Source: an uncultured Caulobacterales bacterium
Lineage (GTDB): Bacteria > Pseudomonadota > Alphaproteobacteria > Caulobacterales > Caulobacteraceae
DNA length: 64,000 nucleotides
Reading direction: 5' to 3'
Assembly (NCBI GenBank): GCA_903900155.1
Contig: CAIUMD010000035.1
Span: forward strand, 1 to 64,000
A model generated the notes under the pieces. It did no database searches and had not been told where the DNA came from. It worked only from the letters and a program-made list of their open reading frames with translations. Position 1 is the stretch's first letter. Each line of letters starts with the position of its first letter. Below are positions 1-7,293 of the stretch, one piece after another. The translations under genes and the position numbers were made by a program.

Positions 1-16
1 CCGGCCCTCCGGGCCA

Positions 17-35
17 CCTCCCCCGGAGGGGGAGG
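17..35. repeat. GC-rich hairpin at the window edge
   Basis: Eight-base arms (CCTCCCCC and GGGGGAGG) separated by three bases form a perfect hairpin. It resembles the CTCCCC/GGGGAG arms of other intergenic palindromes in this window (2172-2194, 10630-10657, 15671-15800). It is probably the end of a larger repeat cut by the window edge. Confidence 0.45.
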
Positions 36-145
36 AGAGTCCTGTATCCCCGTACTTTTCCGCCTCATCCCGAAATAATTCAAAGCCTTACACGAAAACA
101 AACGTTTCTTGTCCCCGGTCCGCCGAGCGGCCGCAAGCTTTCGGC

Positions 146-445
146 ATGACACAGACCCCTGCGCAACGCTGGTGCGAAGACACCCAGGCCAAGCTGATGG
201 CGATGCTGGACGCCGTCTGGGCGGCGATCGAGGCCACCGACGATCCTGTCCTGATCCGCAAGGCTCGCGACAAGGCCAGGGCCTGCGGTGAAATGGCCGC
301 CACCGTCCGCAAGATCGCGGCGATGGTCCCGGCCAGGAAGCCGGCGGCGGGCCTGCTCCCGGCTTTCGCCGAGACGCCGGAACCGCCGCCGCATAAGTCC
401 CGCGCCCTGGACCGCCTCAAGGGCGGCCGGCGCGGGCGATTGTGA
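146..445 (+). CDS. Small hypothetical protein, 99 aa
   Basis: I do not recognise a family. The first 65 residues are predicted helical, with a WxxIEATDDPVLIRKARDKARA segment pattern that alternates charged and alanine positions. The tail is proline-rich and then basic (ends KGGRRGRL), so nucleic-acid or protein contact is possible but unproven. No signal peptide or membrane segment is visible. The start at 146 has no strong ribosome binding site. It is convergent with the next gene and ends one base before that gene's stop codon. Codon use has the high third-position GC of real genes here. Confidence 0.5.
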   Translation: MTQTPAQRWCEDTQAKLMAMLDAVWAAIEATDDPVLIRKARDKARACGEMAATVRKIAAMVPARKPAAGLLPAFAETPEPPPHKSRALDRLKGGRRGRL

Positions 446-446
446 T

Positions 447-680
447 CTAGATGGCGGCTGTGAACACGAACTGGACGCCGCCCGGGCCGCCATGCTGGGC
501 GATCAGGGCCAGGTCCTTGGTGGTCAGGGCGTCGGTGTGCAGCACACGCATCCAGGCGCCGCTGTACAGGGCGTCGGCGGCCTTCACCAACTCGTCCAGC
601 GAATAGTCGTTGGCGCTAAGTTCGAAGCCGCCGCCATAGGTCGCGATCTCGATCAGATCGGCCAGGGTTCTCTTCGTCAT
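447..680 (-). CDS. Small hypothetical protein, 77 aa
   Basis: A short acidic protein beginning MTKRTLADLIEIATYGG, with no signal peptide or membrane segment. It has the look of a small cytoplasmic alpha/beta protein (helix, then the segment SLDELVKAADAL, then beta strands near the C-terminus ending VQFVFTAAI). I do not recognise a family and assign no function. It is transcribed toward the preceding gene and away from the aromatic-biosynthesis leader, so it probably has its own promoter in 681-810. Confidence 0.5.
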   Translation of the reverse strand: MTKRTLADLIEIATYGGGFELSANDYSLDELVKAADALYSGAWMRVLHTDALTTKDLALIAQHGGPGGVQFVFTAAI

Positions 681-807
681 GATGCAATCCCCCTATCGCC
701 CCACAGTGGGCGTGACGAGGAAGGTGCCAGCCGAAGTTGAGTTTTTGGTAAAGCGACGCTTGGGTTCGCCTTCAGCATGGCTGAAGCGCCTGCCAGGATA
801 ACCGGGG

Positions 808-836
808 GTGACAGGCTGAAAACTTGGCCCTAAGTT
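808..836 (+). promoter_or_regulatory. Candidate promoter of the DAHP synthase leader
   Basis: GTGACA at 808-813 is one base from a TTGACA -35 box. A 17-base spacer leads to TAAGTT at 831-836, which partly fits the Caulobacter housekeeping -10 consensus. Transcription would begin near 843-845, at or beside the leader-peptide ATG, so the leader may be translated without a 5' untranslated region. This is read by eye only. Confidence 0.4.
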
Positions 837-844
837 GCTCGGCG

Positions 845-928
845 ATGACCCTCGCCGCCAGCCAACAGCTGTTTTGGTATTTTAGCTATCCGACGCCTCT
901 GGCGCCGGGAGGGGATCGTTTGGCCTGA
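845..928 (+). CDS. Leader peptide of an aromatic-amino-acid attenuator, 27 aa
   Basis: The ATG at 845 opens a 28-codon frame ending at TGA 926-928. Codons 10-15 (872-889) read Phe-Trp-Tyr-Phe-Ser-Tyr, covering all three aromatic end products of the shikimate pathway in one run. The frame sits directly upstream of a terminator hairpin (958-987) and the DAHP synthase gene. This is the design of an attenuator leader peptide, in which ribosome stalling at scarce charged tRNA sets the mRNA fold. There is no clear Shine-Dalgarno sequence before the ATG. An in-frame TTG lies at 824. A candidate promoter places the transcript start at about 843-845, so leaderless translation is possible. Confidence 0.75.
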   Translation: MTLAASQQLFWYFSYPTPLAPGGDRLA

Positions 929-987
929 GATCAACCAGGACCACAAACACCTTCACCAGCCGCCAGGGGTTCCCGGGCGGCTTTTTT
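856..987 (+). promoter_or_regulatory. Transcription attenuator with alternative hairpins
   Basis: Four segments can pair in mutually exclusive ways. Segment 1 (CGCCAG, 856-861) pairs with the end of segment 2 (CTGGCG, 899-904), looping out the aromatic codons. Segment 2 (CCTCTGGCG, 896-904) also pairs over nine bases, one a G-U, with segment 3 (CGCCAGGGG, 961-969). Segment 3 overlaps the 5' arm of the terminator (AGCCGCC, 958-964), whose 3' arm is 976-982 and is followed by a U-run to 987. Stalling at Phe/Trp/Tyr codons would cover segment 1, free segment 2 to trap segment 3, and let transcription read into DAHP synthase. The fold is inferred from complementarity. Confidence 0.75.
958..987 (+). 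terminator. Attenuator terminator hairpin
   Basis: AGCCGCC (958-964) pairs with GGCGGCT (976-982) around an 11-base loop, and Ts run from 982 to 987. It lies 40 bases before the DAHP synthase start and after the leader peptide stop, with no other gene to terminate, so a regulatory role is the natural reading. Confidence 0.8.
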
Positions 988-1027
988 GATGGCCGCCGGA
1001 CCTCGCTCAAGACTTCCGGAGTACGCC

Positions 1028-2122
1028 ATGCCTTCCTCGACCGCCGCCAATGTCGTCACGATCCCGGTCCCGACCGACGATCTGCGGATCCAGAAACTCC
1101 AGACCCTCAGCCCGCCCGCCCAGGTGATCGGCGAGGCCCCGGCCACCTCGCAGGTGGCCGAGGTGGTGGGCGCCGGCCGCCGGGCCGTGCACGAGATCCT
1201 GAACGGTCGCGACGACCGCCTGGTGGTGGTGATCGGCCCCTGCTCGATCCACGATCCCAAGGCCGCCCTCGAATACGCCCGCCGCCTGGCGGTGCAGCGT
1301 GAGCGTCACGCCGGCGACCTCGAGATCCTCATGCGGGTCTATTTCGAGAAGCCGCGCACGACGGTGGGCTGGAAGGGCCTGATCAACGACCCCGGCCTGG
1401 ACGGCGGCTTCCACATCAATGAAGGCCTGCGCCTGGCGCGCCGCGTGCTGCTGGACGTCTGCGCCCAGGGCCTGCCGGCCGCCTGCGAGTTCCTGGACGT
1501 GACCACTCCGCAGTACATCGCCGACCTGGTGGCCTGGGGCGCGATCGGGGCCCGCACCACCGAGAGCCAGATCCACCGCGAGATGGCGTCGGGCCTGTCG
1601 TGCCCGGTCGGCTTCAAGAACGGCACCAATGGCGACGTGAAGGTGGCCGTGGACGCGGTCATGGCCGCCAGCCAGCCGCACCACTTCCTGGCCGTGACCA
1701 AGGAGGGCCGCGCGGCCATCGCCACGACGACGGGCAACAAGGACTGCCACGTGGTGCTGCGCGGCGGCAAGACGCCCAACTACGACGCCGCCAGCGTCGC
1801 GGCCGCCGCCCAGGCCGTGGCCAAGGCGGGCATGCCGGCCCGGATCATGGTCGATGTCAGCCACGCCAACAGCGGCAAGAACCACGAGCACCAGCCCGCC
1901 GTCGCCGCCGACATCTGCGCCCAGGTGGCGACCGGGACCTCGCCGATCATGGGCGTGATGATCGAGAGCAACCTGGTCGCGGGCCGTCAGGACATCGTCC
2001 CCGGCCAGCCCCTGACCTACGGCCAGTCGGTCACCGACGCCTGCATCGACTGGGAGACCTCGGTGAAGGTGCTGGACGACCTGGCCGCGGCGGTTCGGGC
2101 GGGGCGTATCGCCCGCGCTTAA
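1028..2122 (+). CDS. aroG: 3-deoxy-7-phosphoheptulonate (DAHP) synthase, class I
   Basis: Catalyses the first shikimate-pathway step: phosphoenolpyruvate plus erythrose-4-phosphate gives DAHP, in the cytoplasm. The 364-residue length fits the AroF/G/H class. Visible motifs are GPCSIHD (residues 70-76, PEP site), RTTVGWKGLINDP, the lysine-bearing PVGFKNGTNGD, and DVSHANSGK near the C-terminus for metal and substrate. The open frame extends upstream to a TTG at 986 inside the terminator U-run; the ATG at 1028 matches family starts and lies downstream of the attenuator. Regulation by Phe, Trp and Tyr supply is suggested by the leader. Which amino acid inhibits the enzyme cannot be read from sequence, so the aroG symbol is by family only. 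Confidence 0.93.
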   Translation: MPSSTAANVVTIPVPTDDLRIQKLQTLSPPAQVIGEAPATSQVAEVVGAGRRAVHEILNGRDDRLVVVIGPCSIHDPKAALEYARRLAVQRERHAGDLEILMRVYFEKPRTTVGWKGLINDPGLDGGFHINEGLRLARRVLLDVCAQGLPAACEFLDVTTPQYIADLVAWGAIGARTTESQIHREMASGLSCPVGFKNGTNGDVKVAVDAVMAASQPHHFLAVTKEGRAAIATTTGNKDCHVVLRGGKTPNYDAASVAAAAQAVAKAGMPARIMVDVSHANSGKNHEHQPAVAADICAQVATGTSPIMGVMIESNLVAGRQDIVPGQPLTYGQSVTDACIDWETSVKVLDDLAAAVRAGRIARA

Positions 2123-2132
2123 AAACCCACCA

Positions 2133-2165
2133 CCGTCATTCCCGCCGCCAGGGCGGGAATGACGG
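2133..2165. terminator. Perfect 14-bp hairpin after DAHP synthase
   Basis: CCGTCATTCCCGCC (2133-2146) is followed five bases later by its exact complement (2152-2165). There is no T-run on either side. It shares the GTCAT-CCCG/CGGG-ATGAC termini of the 98-bp repeats at 9953 and 18431, so it may be a short member of that family as well as an end-of-transcript hairpin between two convergent genes. A second, weaker TCTCCCC/GGGGGAGA palindrome follows at 2172-2194. Confidence 0.6.
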
Positions 2166-2200
2166 GGATTTGTCTCCCCACCCGAACGGGGGAGAAGGGA

Positions 2201-3454
2201 TTAGGTCCCCAGCTCCTGAACCTCCTCGAAGGTCCTAAGGCCGGGCCGCTGGGCGCAGACCAGCACGGCCATGTTCCCCGGCAGGTGCTGGTTGGCCAGC
2301 ATCTTCTCGTGGGCGGCCGGGATCTGGTCCCAGGGGAAGACCTCCGACAGGCACGGGTCGACGCGACGGTCGATGACCAGCTGGTTGGCCGCCGAGGCCT
2401 GCATCAGGTTGGCGAAGTGCGACCCTTGCACGCGCTTCTGGCGCATCCACAGAAACCGCGCGTCCATGGTCAGGTTGAAGCCCGAGGTGCCGGCGCAGAT
2501 GGCGACCATGCCGCCGCGCTTCACGACGAACACGCTGACCGGGAAGGTCGACTCGCCGGGGTGCTCGAAGACGAGATCCACGTCGCGATTGCCGGTGATC
2601 TGCCAGATCGCCTTCCCGAACTTGCGGCTCTCCTTCATGTAGTCGGAGAACTCCGGGCCGTTGACCTTGGGCAGCTGGCCCCAGCAGTCGAACTCCTTGC
2701 GGTTCAGCACCGCCTTGGCGCCCATCGACAGCACGAACTCGCGCTTGTCGTCGTCGCTGACCACGCCGATCGCATTGGCCCCCGCGACGGCGGCCAGTTG
2801 CACGGCGAAGACGCCGAGGCCCCCCGACGCCCCCCAGACCAGCACGTTCTGGCCGGGCTTGAGTTCATGCGGCTTGTGGCCGAACAGCATGCGGTAGGCC
2901 GTCGCGAGCGTGAGCGTGTAGCAGGCGGCCTCTTCCCAGGTCAGGTGGCGCGGGCGCGGCATCAGCTGGCGCGACTGCACCCGGCAGAACTGGGCGAAGC
3001 TGCCGTCCGGCGTCTCGTAGCCCCAGATGCGCTGGCTGGACGAGTACATCGGGTCGCCGCCGTTGCATTCCTCGTCATCGCCGTCGTCCTGATTGCAGTG
3101 GATGACGACCTCGTCGCCCAGCGTCCACCGCTTCACCTTGGCGCCCACCGCCCAGACGACGCCAGCGGCGTCGCTGCCGGCAATGTGAAAAGCCTGCTTG
3201 TGGCCGTCCAGCGGGCTGATCGGCTCGCCCAGCGCCGCCCAGATGCCATTGTAATTGACCCCGGCGGCCATCACCAGGACCAGCACCTCGTCCTCGCCGA
3301 TGTCCCAGGTGGGGACCACCTCGACCTGCATGGCGGTCGAGGGCTTGCCGTGGCGGTCCTTGCGGATGCTCCAGGCGTACATGGTCTTAGGCACGTGGAA
3401 GGGCGGCGGGATCTCGCCGATCTCGTAGAGGTCCTTCAGGACAGGCTCCGCCAT
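2201..3454 (-). CDS. ccr: Crotonyl-CoA carboxylase/reductase
   Basis: Reductively carboxylates crotonyl-CoA with NADPH and CO2 to (2S)-ethylmalonyl-CoA, the key step of the ethylmalonyl-CoA pathway for acetyl-CoA assimilation. It is a medium-chain dehydrogenase/reductase protein of 417 residues. The opening KDLYEIGEIPPPFHVPK is characteristic of the family, and the nucleotide-binding segment GASGGLGVFAVQLA is intact. The start at 3454 has GGGGAG upstream; another in-frame ATG lies 12 bases earlier at 3466, and the frame extends further without support. An ethylmalonyl-CoA mutase gene at 5042 supports the call. It is divergent from the crotonase paralogue, with about 200 bases of shared control region. 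Confidence 0.93.
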   Translation of the reverse strand: MAEPVLKDLYEIGEIPPPFHVPKTMYAWSIRKDRHGKPSTAMQVEVVPTWDIGEDEVLVLVMAAGVNYNGIWAALGEPISPLDGHKQAFHIAGSDAAGVVWAVGAKVKRWTLGDEVVIHCNQDDGDDEECNGGDPMYSSSQRIWGYETPDGSFAQFCRVQSRQLMPRPRHLTWEEAACYTLTLATAYRMLFGHKPHELKPGQNVLVWGASGGLGVFAVQLAAVAGANAIGVVSDDDKREFVLSMGAKAVLNRKEFDCWGQLPKVNGPEFSDYMKESRKFGKAIWQITGNRDVDLVFEHPGESTFPVSVFVVKRGGMVAICAGTSGFNLTMDARFLWMRQKRVQGSHFANLMQASAANQLVIDRRVDPCLSEVFPWDQIPAAHEKMLANQHLPGNMAVLVCAQRPGLRTFEEVQELGT

Positions 3455-3657
3455 GTCACTCCCCATTCCTGCCGCGTTGCAACAACGCACGAGGGCCGAA
3501 CTCGACCCAAAGCAACAAGGATGCGCGCCCGGTTGTTTCCGGGTCTTGGGGAGGAGGCTGAGACAACTGTTTGAACCTGGCAAGGGGAATCTTGTGCGTC
3601 GCAACATGGCGGAGGGGAAGGTTGTCGGCCTCGGCGGAGCAGGCGAGGGTGGCGGTC

Positions 3658-4389
3658 ATGATCCACCTGTCGCACCCCCAACCCTCGATCGCCCTGATCG
3701 AACTGGACGCCGCCCCCGCCAACGTCCTGGCCATGGCTGAACGCGCGCGGCTGCTGAAGGCCTTCGCCGCCGTCGAGGCCGAGCGGGCGGTGCGCGTCGT
3801 GATCCTCACCGGCCGCAACGGCGCCTTCTGCACGGGCGACGACCTGGCGGAAGCCCTCATCCGAGACGCGGACACCCAGAGCGCCGCGATCCTCCACTTC
3901 CTGGAGATGTGCGACCGCGTGGCCGTCTGCCGCGTCCCGGTCATCGCGGCCATCGACGGCTGGTGCATCGGCGGCGGCCTGGAACTGGCCCTGGCCTGCG
4001 ACATCCGCCTGGCCAGCGACCGGGCCAGCTTCGCCTGCTCGGCGGTAAGGATGGGTCTGACGGCGTCTGCGGGCCGCCTGACGAAGCTGATCGGCGAAAG
4101 CCGCGCCAAGCCCCACCTGCTGACGGGAGCGCCCTTCGACGCCGCGAGGGCGCTGGCGGATGGGGTTGCGGCCGAGGTCCATCCGGCGGCGGACCTGCTG
4201 GGCGCGGCGCTGGCCATGGCGGGCGTGATCGCCTCCCGCGCCCCGCTCGCCATCGAGGCCACCAAGCGCGTGGCCTCAGGCGTCTCGACGACGGAGGTGG
4301 AGATCCCAGGCCTCGCCGCTACCGCCGATCACGCCGAGGCGCGGGCGGCGTTCATGGGCAAGCGGCCGGCGGTGTTCGCGGGGCGGTGA
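3658..4389 (+). CDS. Enoyl-CoA hydratase/isomerase (crotonase) family protein
   Basis: A 243-residue crotonase-fold protein with the oxyanion-hole segments GRNGAFCTGDDL (about 52-63) and GGGLELALACDIRLAS (about 105-120). The first catalytic Glu of hydratases is kept (Glu109 in GGGLELA). The second, normally in a PE(I) motif, is replaced: the segment reads FACSAVRMG with Ala129 there. Ordinary 2-enoyl-CoA hydration is therefore doubtful; isomerase, decarboxylase or hydrolase chemistry on a CoA ester is possible. The start at 3658 is preceded by GAGGGTGG, and the longer in-frame extension to 3571 is unsupported. Its position between ccr and ecm suggests a role near the ethylmalonyl-CoA pathway. 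Confidence 0.82.
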   Translation: MIHLSHPQPSIALIELDAAPANVLAMAERARLLKAFAAVEAERAVRVVILTGRNGAFCTGDDLAEALIRDADTQSAAILHFLEMCDRVAVCRVPVIAAIDGWCIGGGLELALACDIRLASDRASFACSAVRMGLTASAGRLTKLIGESRAKPHLLTGAPFDAARALADGVAAEVHPAADLLGAALAMAGVIASRAPLAIEATKRVASGVSTTEVEIPGLAATADHAEARAAFMGKRPAVFAGR

Positions 4390-4399
4390 GACGCGCCAC

Positions 4400-4430
4400 C
4401 CAAACCCTCTCTCTAAGAGAGAGGGTTTGG
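4400..4430. terminator. 15-bp perfect palindrome after the crotonase gene
   Basis: CCAAACCCTCTCTCT (4400-4414) and its exact complement (4416-4430) are separated by one base. It begins 11 bases after the crotonase stop codon. No T-run follows, so it is either a non-canonical terminator or mRNA-end stabiliser, or a repeat unit. Confidence 0.55.
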
Positions 4431-4500
4431 GGACGGGGCGCTCGCTCTTGTCGGCTCGGTGGAGTTGTGGAACGTAGTGGCTTAGGCGGGGCACATCGAT

Positions 4501-4836
4501 ATGGGGCTGTTTTTTACGATCGTCGCAGGAATCGTTGTCGGCGGCGTGTTGCTTTTCTTCGTGCTGCTGCATCTGGACAAAGTCTTGGTGCTTGCTGCTG
4601 TCGCCTTTGGATTGGTGATCGTCGGCGTCGTGTTGACGGCCGTACTGGCGTTCTGGGATTATCTGGGGACGGTCTCGAATGGTCGCTCCGATGTGCTCTG
4701 GTGCTCAGTCGCACTCGCTATTTGGGGCGTGGTTTACTGGCTTCGCATCAAGCTCAGACGATACGTCGAGCGCTACGAAGCGAAGCAGCGATTGCGGGCG
4801 GAAACTCAGACCGATTTCCAGGCGCCAACGGTTTAG
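4501..4836 (+). CDS. Small membrane protein of unknown function, 111 aa
   Basis: Three hydrophobic segments are visible at about residues 3-24, 28-52 and 64-81, followed by a basic, charged cytoplasmic tail (WLRIKLRRYVERYEAKQRLRAE). No family is recognised. Base composition is somewhat less GC-rich than its neighbours, with codons such as TTT, GTT and TTG, which could mean more recent acquisition or weak selection. It lies between the crotonase gene and ecm without an obvious functional link. The 205 bases after it (4837-5041) hold no clear gene. Confidence 0.6.
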   Translation: MGLFFTIVAGIVVGGVLLFFVLLHLDKVLVLAAVAFGLVIVGVVLTAVLAFWDYLGTVSNGRSDVLWCSVALAIWGVVYWLRIKLRRYVERYEAKQRLRAETQTDFQAPTV

Positions 4837-5041
4837 AAGGAGTTCGGACGTGCCCTTGTAGGGCCATGGGCTGTCTATGCGGCAAAAGAACAGGCGTTGA
4901 GATGGCAACCTTCCATCATCAATGGTGCCAAAGCCTTCATCCCCCTCCCGCACCCGCGAACGCCCCACATTGCGTCGCAGCAATTCCCGGCTCATGATCC
5001 CCGATAACCAAGAGCCGTAAGCGCCGTCTCGGGAGCCCGCC

Positions 5042-7030
5042 ATGTCCTCGACGCCGTACCAGCATGCGCCCGATCCGCCGTGGATCTTCCGCACCTATGC
5101 CGGGCACTCGACGGCGGAGACGTCCAACGCGCTGTACCGCGCCAACCTGGCCAAGGGGCAGACGGGGCTGTCGGTGGCGTTCGATCTGCCGACCCAGACG
5201 GGCTACGATCCCGACCACATCCTGGCGCGCGGCGAGGTCGGCAAGGTGGGCGTGCCGATCAGCCATCTGGGCGACATGCGCGCGCTCTTCAGCCAGATCC
5301 CGCTGGAGAAGATGAACACCTCCATGACCATCAACGCGCCGGCCGCGTGGCTGCTGGCGATGTACGTGGCGCTGGCCGACGAGCAGGGGGCGGATCGGGC
5401 CTTGCTGCAGGGCACCACCCAGAATGATCTGATCAAGGAGTATCTGTCGCGCGGGACCTATATCTTCCCGCCCGCGCCGTCCCTGCGGCTGATCGGCGAC
5501 ATGATCGCCTGGTGCTATCGCGAGGTTCCCAAGTGGAACCCGATGAACGTCTGCAGCTATCACCTGCAGGAGGCGGGCGCGACGCCGGAGCAGGAGCTGG
5601 CCTTCGCCCTGGCCACGGCGATCTCGGTGCTGGACACCGTGAAAGCGGGCGGCCAGGTCCCCGACGAGGACTTCGAGATCGTCGCCTCGCGGATCAGCTT
5701 CTTCGTCAACGCCGGGGTGCGGTTCGTCACCGAGCTGTGCAAGATGAGGGCCTTCACCAAGCTGTGGGACCAGATCCTGCTGGAGCGCTACGGCGTGCAG
5801 GACAAGAAGGCGCGGCGGTTCCGCTACGGGGTGCAGGTCAACAGCCTGGGCCTGACCGAGCCGCAGCCCGAGAACAACGTCTACCGCATTCTCATCGAGG
5901 CCCTGGCCGTGACGCTCAGCAAGGACGCCCGCTGCCGGGCCTTGCAGCTGCCGGCCTGGAACGAGGCGTTGGGGCTGCCGCGGCCGTGGGACCAGCAGTG
6001 GTCGCTGCGGCTGCAACAAGTTCTCGCTTATGAGACCGACCTGCTGGAATACGAGGACCTGTTCGACGGCTCCCACGTGGTCGAGGCCAAGGTCGGGGAG
6101 CTGTCGAAGGGCGCGCTGGAGCAGCTGGCGACCATCGACGCCATGGGCGGGGCGTCCAGCGCCATCGACTGGATGAAGAGCCAGTTGGTCGCCTCCAACG
6201 CCCAGCGGGTGCGCGCCGTCGAGACCGGAGACCTGACCGTGGTCGGCGTCAACCGCTGGACCGAGACCGAGCCCTCCCCGCTGTCGGCCGGCGAGGGGGC
6301 GATCGAGACCGTGGATCCGCGCCTGGAGGCCGACGTCGTTGCGCGGCTGAAGGCCTGGCGCGAGGCCCGCGACCCTGCCGCCGTCGAGGCCGCCCTCGCC
6401 GACCTGCAAGCCGCCGCCCGTGACGGCCGCAACGTCATGCCGCCCTCGATCGCCGCCGCCAAGGCCGGGGTCACCACCGGCGAATGGGCCGGCGCCCTGC
6501 GCGAGGTGTTCGGCGAATATCGCGGCCCGACCGGCGTGGCGGTCGTCGTCTCCACGGGCGAGGCCGAGGATGTCGAGGCGGTGAAGGCGGAGGTCGAGCG
6601 GGTCTCGCAGCTGCTAGGCCGCACCCTGACCTACCTGGTCGGCAAGCCCGGTCTGGACGGCCACTCCAACGGCGCCGAGCAGATCGCCACCCGCGCCCGC
6701 GCCGTCGGCATGGAGGTCGTCTATGACGGCATCCGCTCGACGCCGGAAGAGATCGTCCGCCGCGCCAAGGAGAGCCGCGCCCACGTGGTCGGCCTGTCGA
6801 TCCTGTCGGGCTCGCACCTCGATTTGGTGCAGGAGGTCATCCGCGTGATGCGCGCCGAAGGCCTGGGCCACATCCCCGTCGTCGCCGGCGGCATCATCCC
6901 TGAGGCCGACGCCCTGGTGCTGAAACAGATGGGCGTGGCGCGGATCTATACGCCGAAGGATTTCCGGATCACCGAGATCATGGGGGATGTGGTGAAGCTG
7001 GTGGAGGCGACGGCGCTGGAGCGGGCGTGA
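5042..7030 (+). CDS. ecm: Ethylmalonyl-CoA mutase, coenzyme B12-dependent
   Basis: Isomerises ethylmalonyl-CoA to methylsuccinyl-CoA by an adenosylcobalamin radical mechanism, following ccr in the ethylmalonyl-CoA pathway. The 662-residue single chain (MeaA-like length) has an N-terminal mutase barrel (RTYAGHSTAETSNALYR, then SVAFDLPTQTGYD) and a C-terminal B12 domain with the D-x-H-x-x-G motif at Asp539-His541-Gly544 (DGHSNG). The SIL-GSH and AGGIIP segments complete the cobalamin pocket. Methylmalonyl-CoA mutase is the main alternative, but the length and the ccr neighbour favour ethylmalonyl-CoA. No epimerase is seen nearby. Also known as meaA. Confidence 0.9.
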   Translation: MSSTPYQHAPDPPWIFRTYAGHSTAETSNALYRANLAKGQTGLSVAFDLPTQTGYDPDHILARGEVGKVGVPISHLGDMRALFSQIPLEKMNTSMTINAPAAWLLAMYVALADEQGADRALLQGTTQNDLIKEYLSRGTYIFPPAPSLRLIGDMIAWCYREVPKWNPMNVCSYHLQEAGATPEQELAFALATAISVLDTVKAGGQVPDEDFEIVASRISFFVNAGVRFVTELCKMRAFTKLWDQILLERYGVQDKKARRFRYGVQVNSLGLTEPQPENNVYRILIEALAVTLSKDARCRALQLPAWNEALGLPRPWDQQWSLRLQQVLAYETDLLEYEDLFDGSHVVEAKVGELSKGALEQLATIDAMGGASSAIDWMKSQLVASNAQRVRAVETGDLTVVGVNRWTETEPSPLSAGEGAIETVDPRLEADVVARLKAWREARDPAAVEAALADLQAAARDGRNVMPPSIAAAKAGVTTGEWAGALREVFGEYRGPTGVAVVVSTGEAEDVEAVKAEVERVSQLLGRTLTYLVGKPGLDGHSNGAEQIATRARAVGMEVVYDGIRSTPEEIVRRAKESRAHVVGLSILSGSHLDLVQEVIRVMRAEGLGHIPVVAGGIIPEADALVLKQMGVARIYTPKDFRITEIMGDVVKLVEATALERA

Positions 7031-7067
7031 ATCCAGCGAGGCGTTGGCCGTCGCCGCGCAGTCTGCT

Positions 7068-7097
7068 ATGTGTATAAATCTAGCATTGGATACACAT
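7068..7097. promoter_or_regulatory. Palindromic operator of vapBC module 1
   Basis: ATGTGTAT (7068-7075) and its exact complement ATACACAT (7090-7097) flank 14 bases directly in front of the antitoxin ATG at 7099. Such inverted repeats are the usual autoregulatory site bound by VapB or the VapBC complex. It covers the ribosome-binding region and probably the promoter. Confidence 0.7.
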
Positions 7098-7098
7098 C

Positions 7099-7293
7099 AT
7101 GCGCACCAATATCGTCATCGACGACGCGCTCATGGCCGAGACCCTGAAAGCCACGGGGCTGAAGAGCAAGCGTGAGGCCGTGGAGCTAGGTTTGCAGACC
7201 TTGCTGCGCCTCCAGCGACAGAAAAGCATCCGCCAGTTGCGAGGGGCGTTGACCTGGGAAGGCGATTTGGACGCCTCGCGGATCGACGGGTGA
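7099..7293 (+). CDS. vapB: Type II antitoxin, VapB family
   Basis: A 64-residue antitoxin expected to bind and inhibit the PIN-domain toxin encoded next. The sequence MRTNIVIDDALMAETLK followed by TGLKSKREAVELGL matches the VapB antitoxin family (short N-terminal DNA-binding strand and helices). The C-terminus (GALTWEGDLDASR) is the likely toxin-binding arm. It overlaps the toxin start by four bases (GTGA), so the two are translationally coupled. The palindrome at 7068-7097 is the probable operator. Confidence 0.87.
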   Translation: MRTNIVIDDALMAETLKATGLKSKREAVELGLQTLLRLQRQKSIRQLRGALTWEGDLDASRIDG

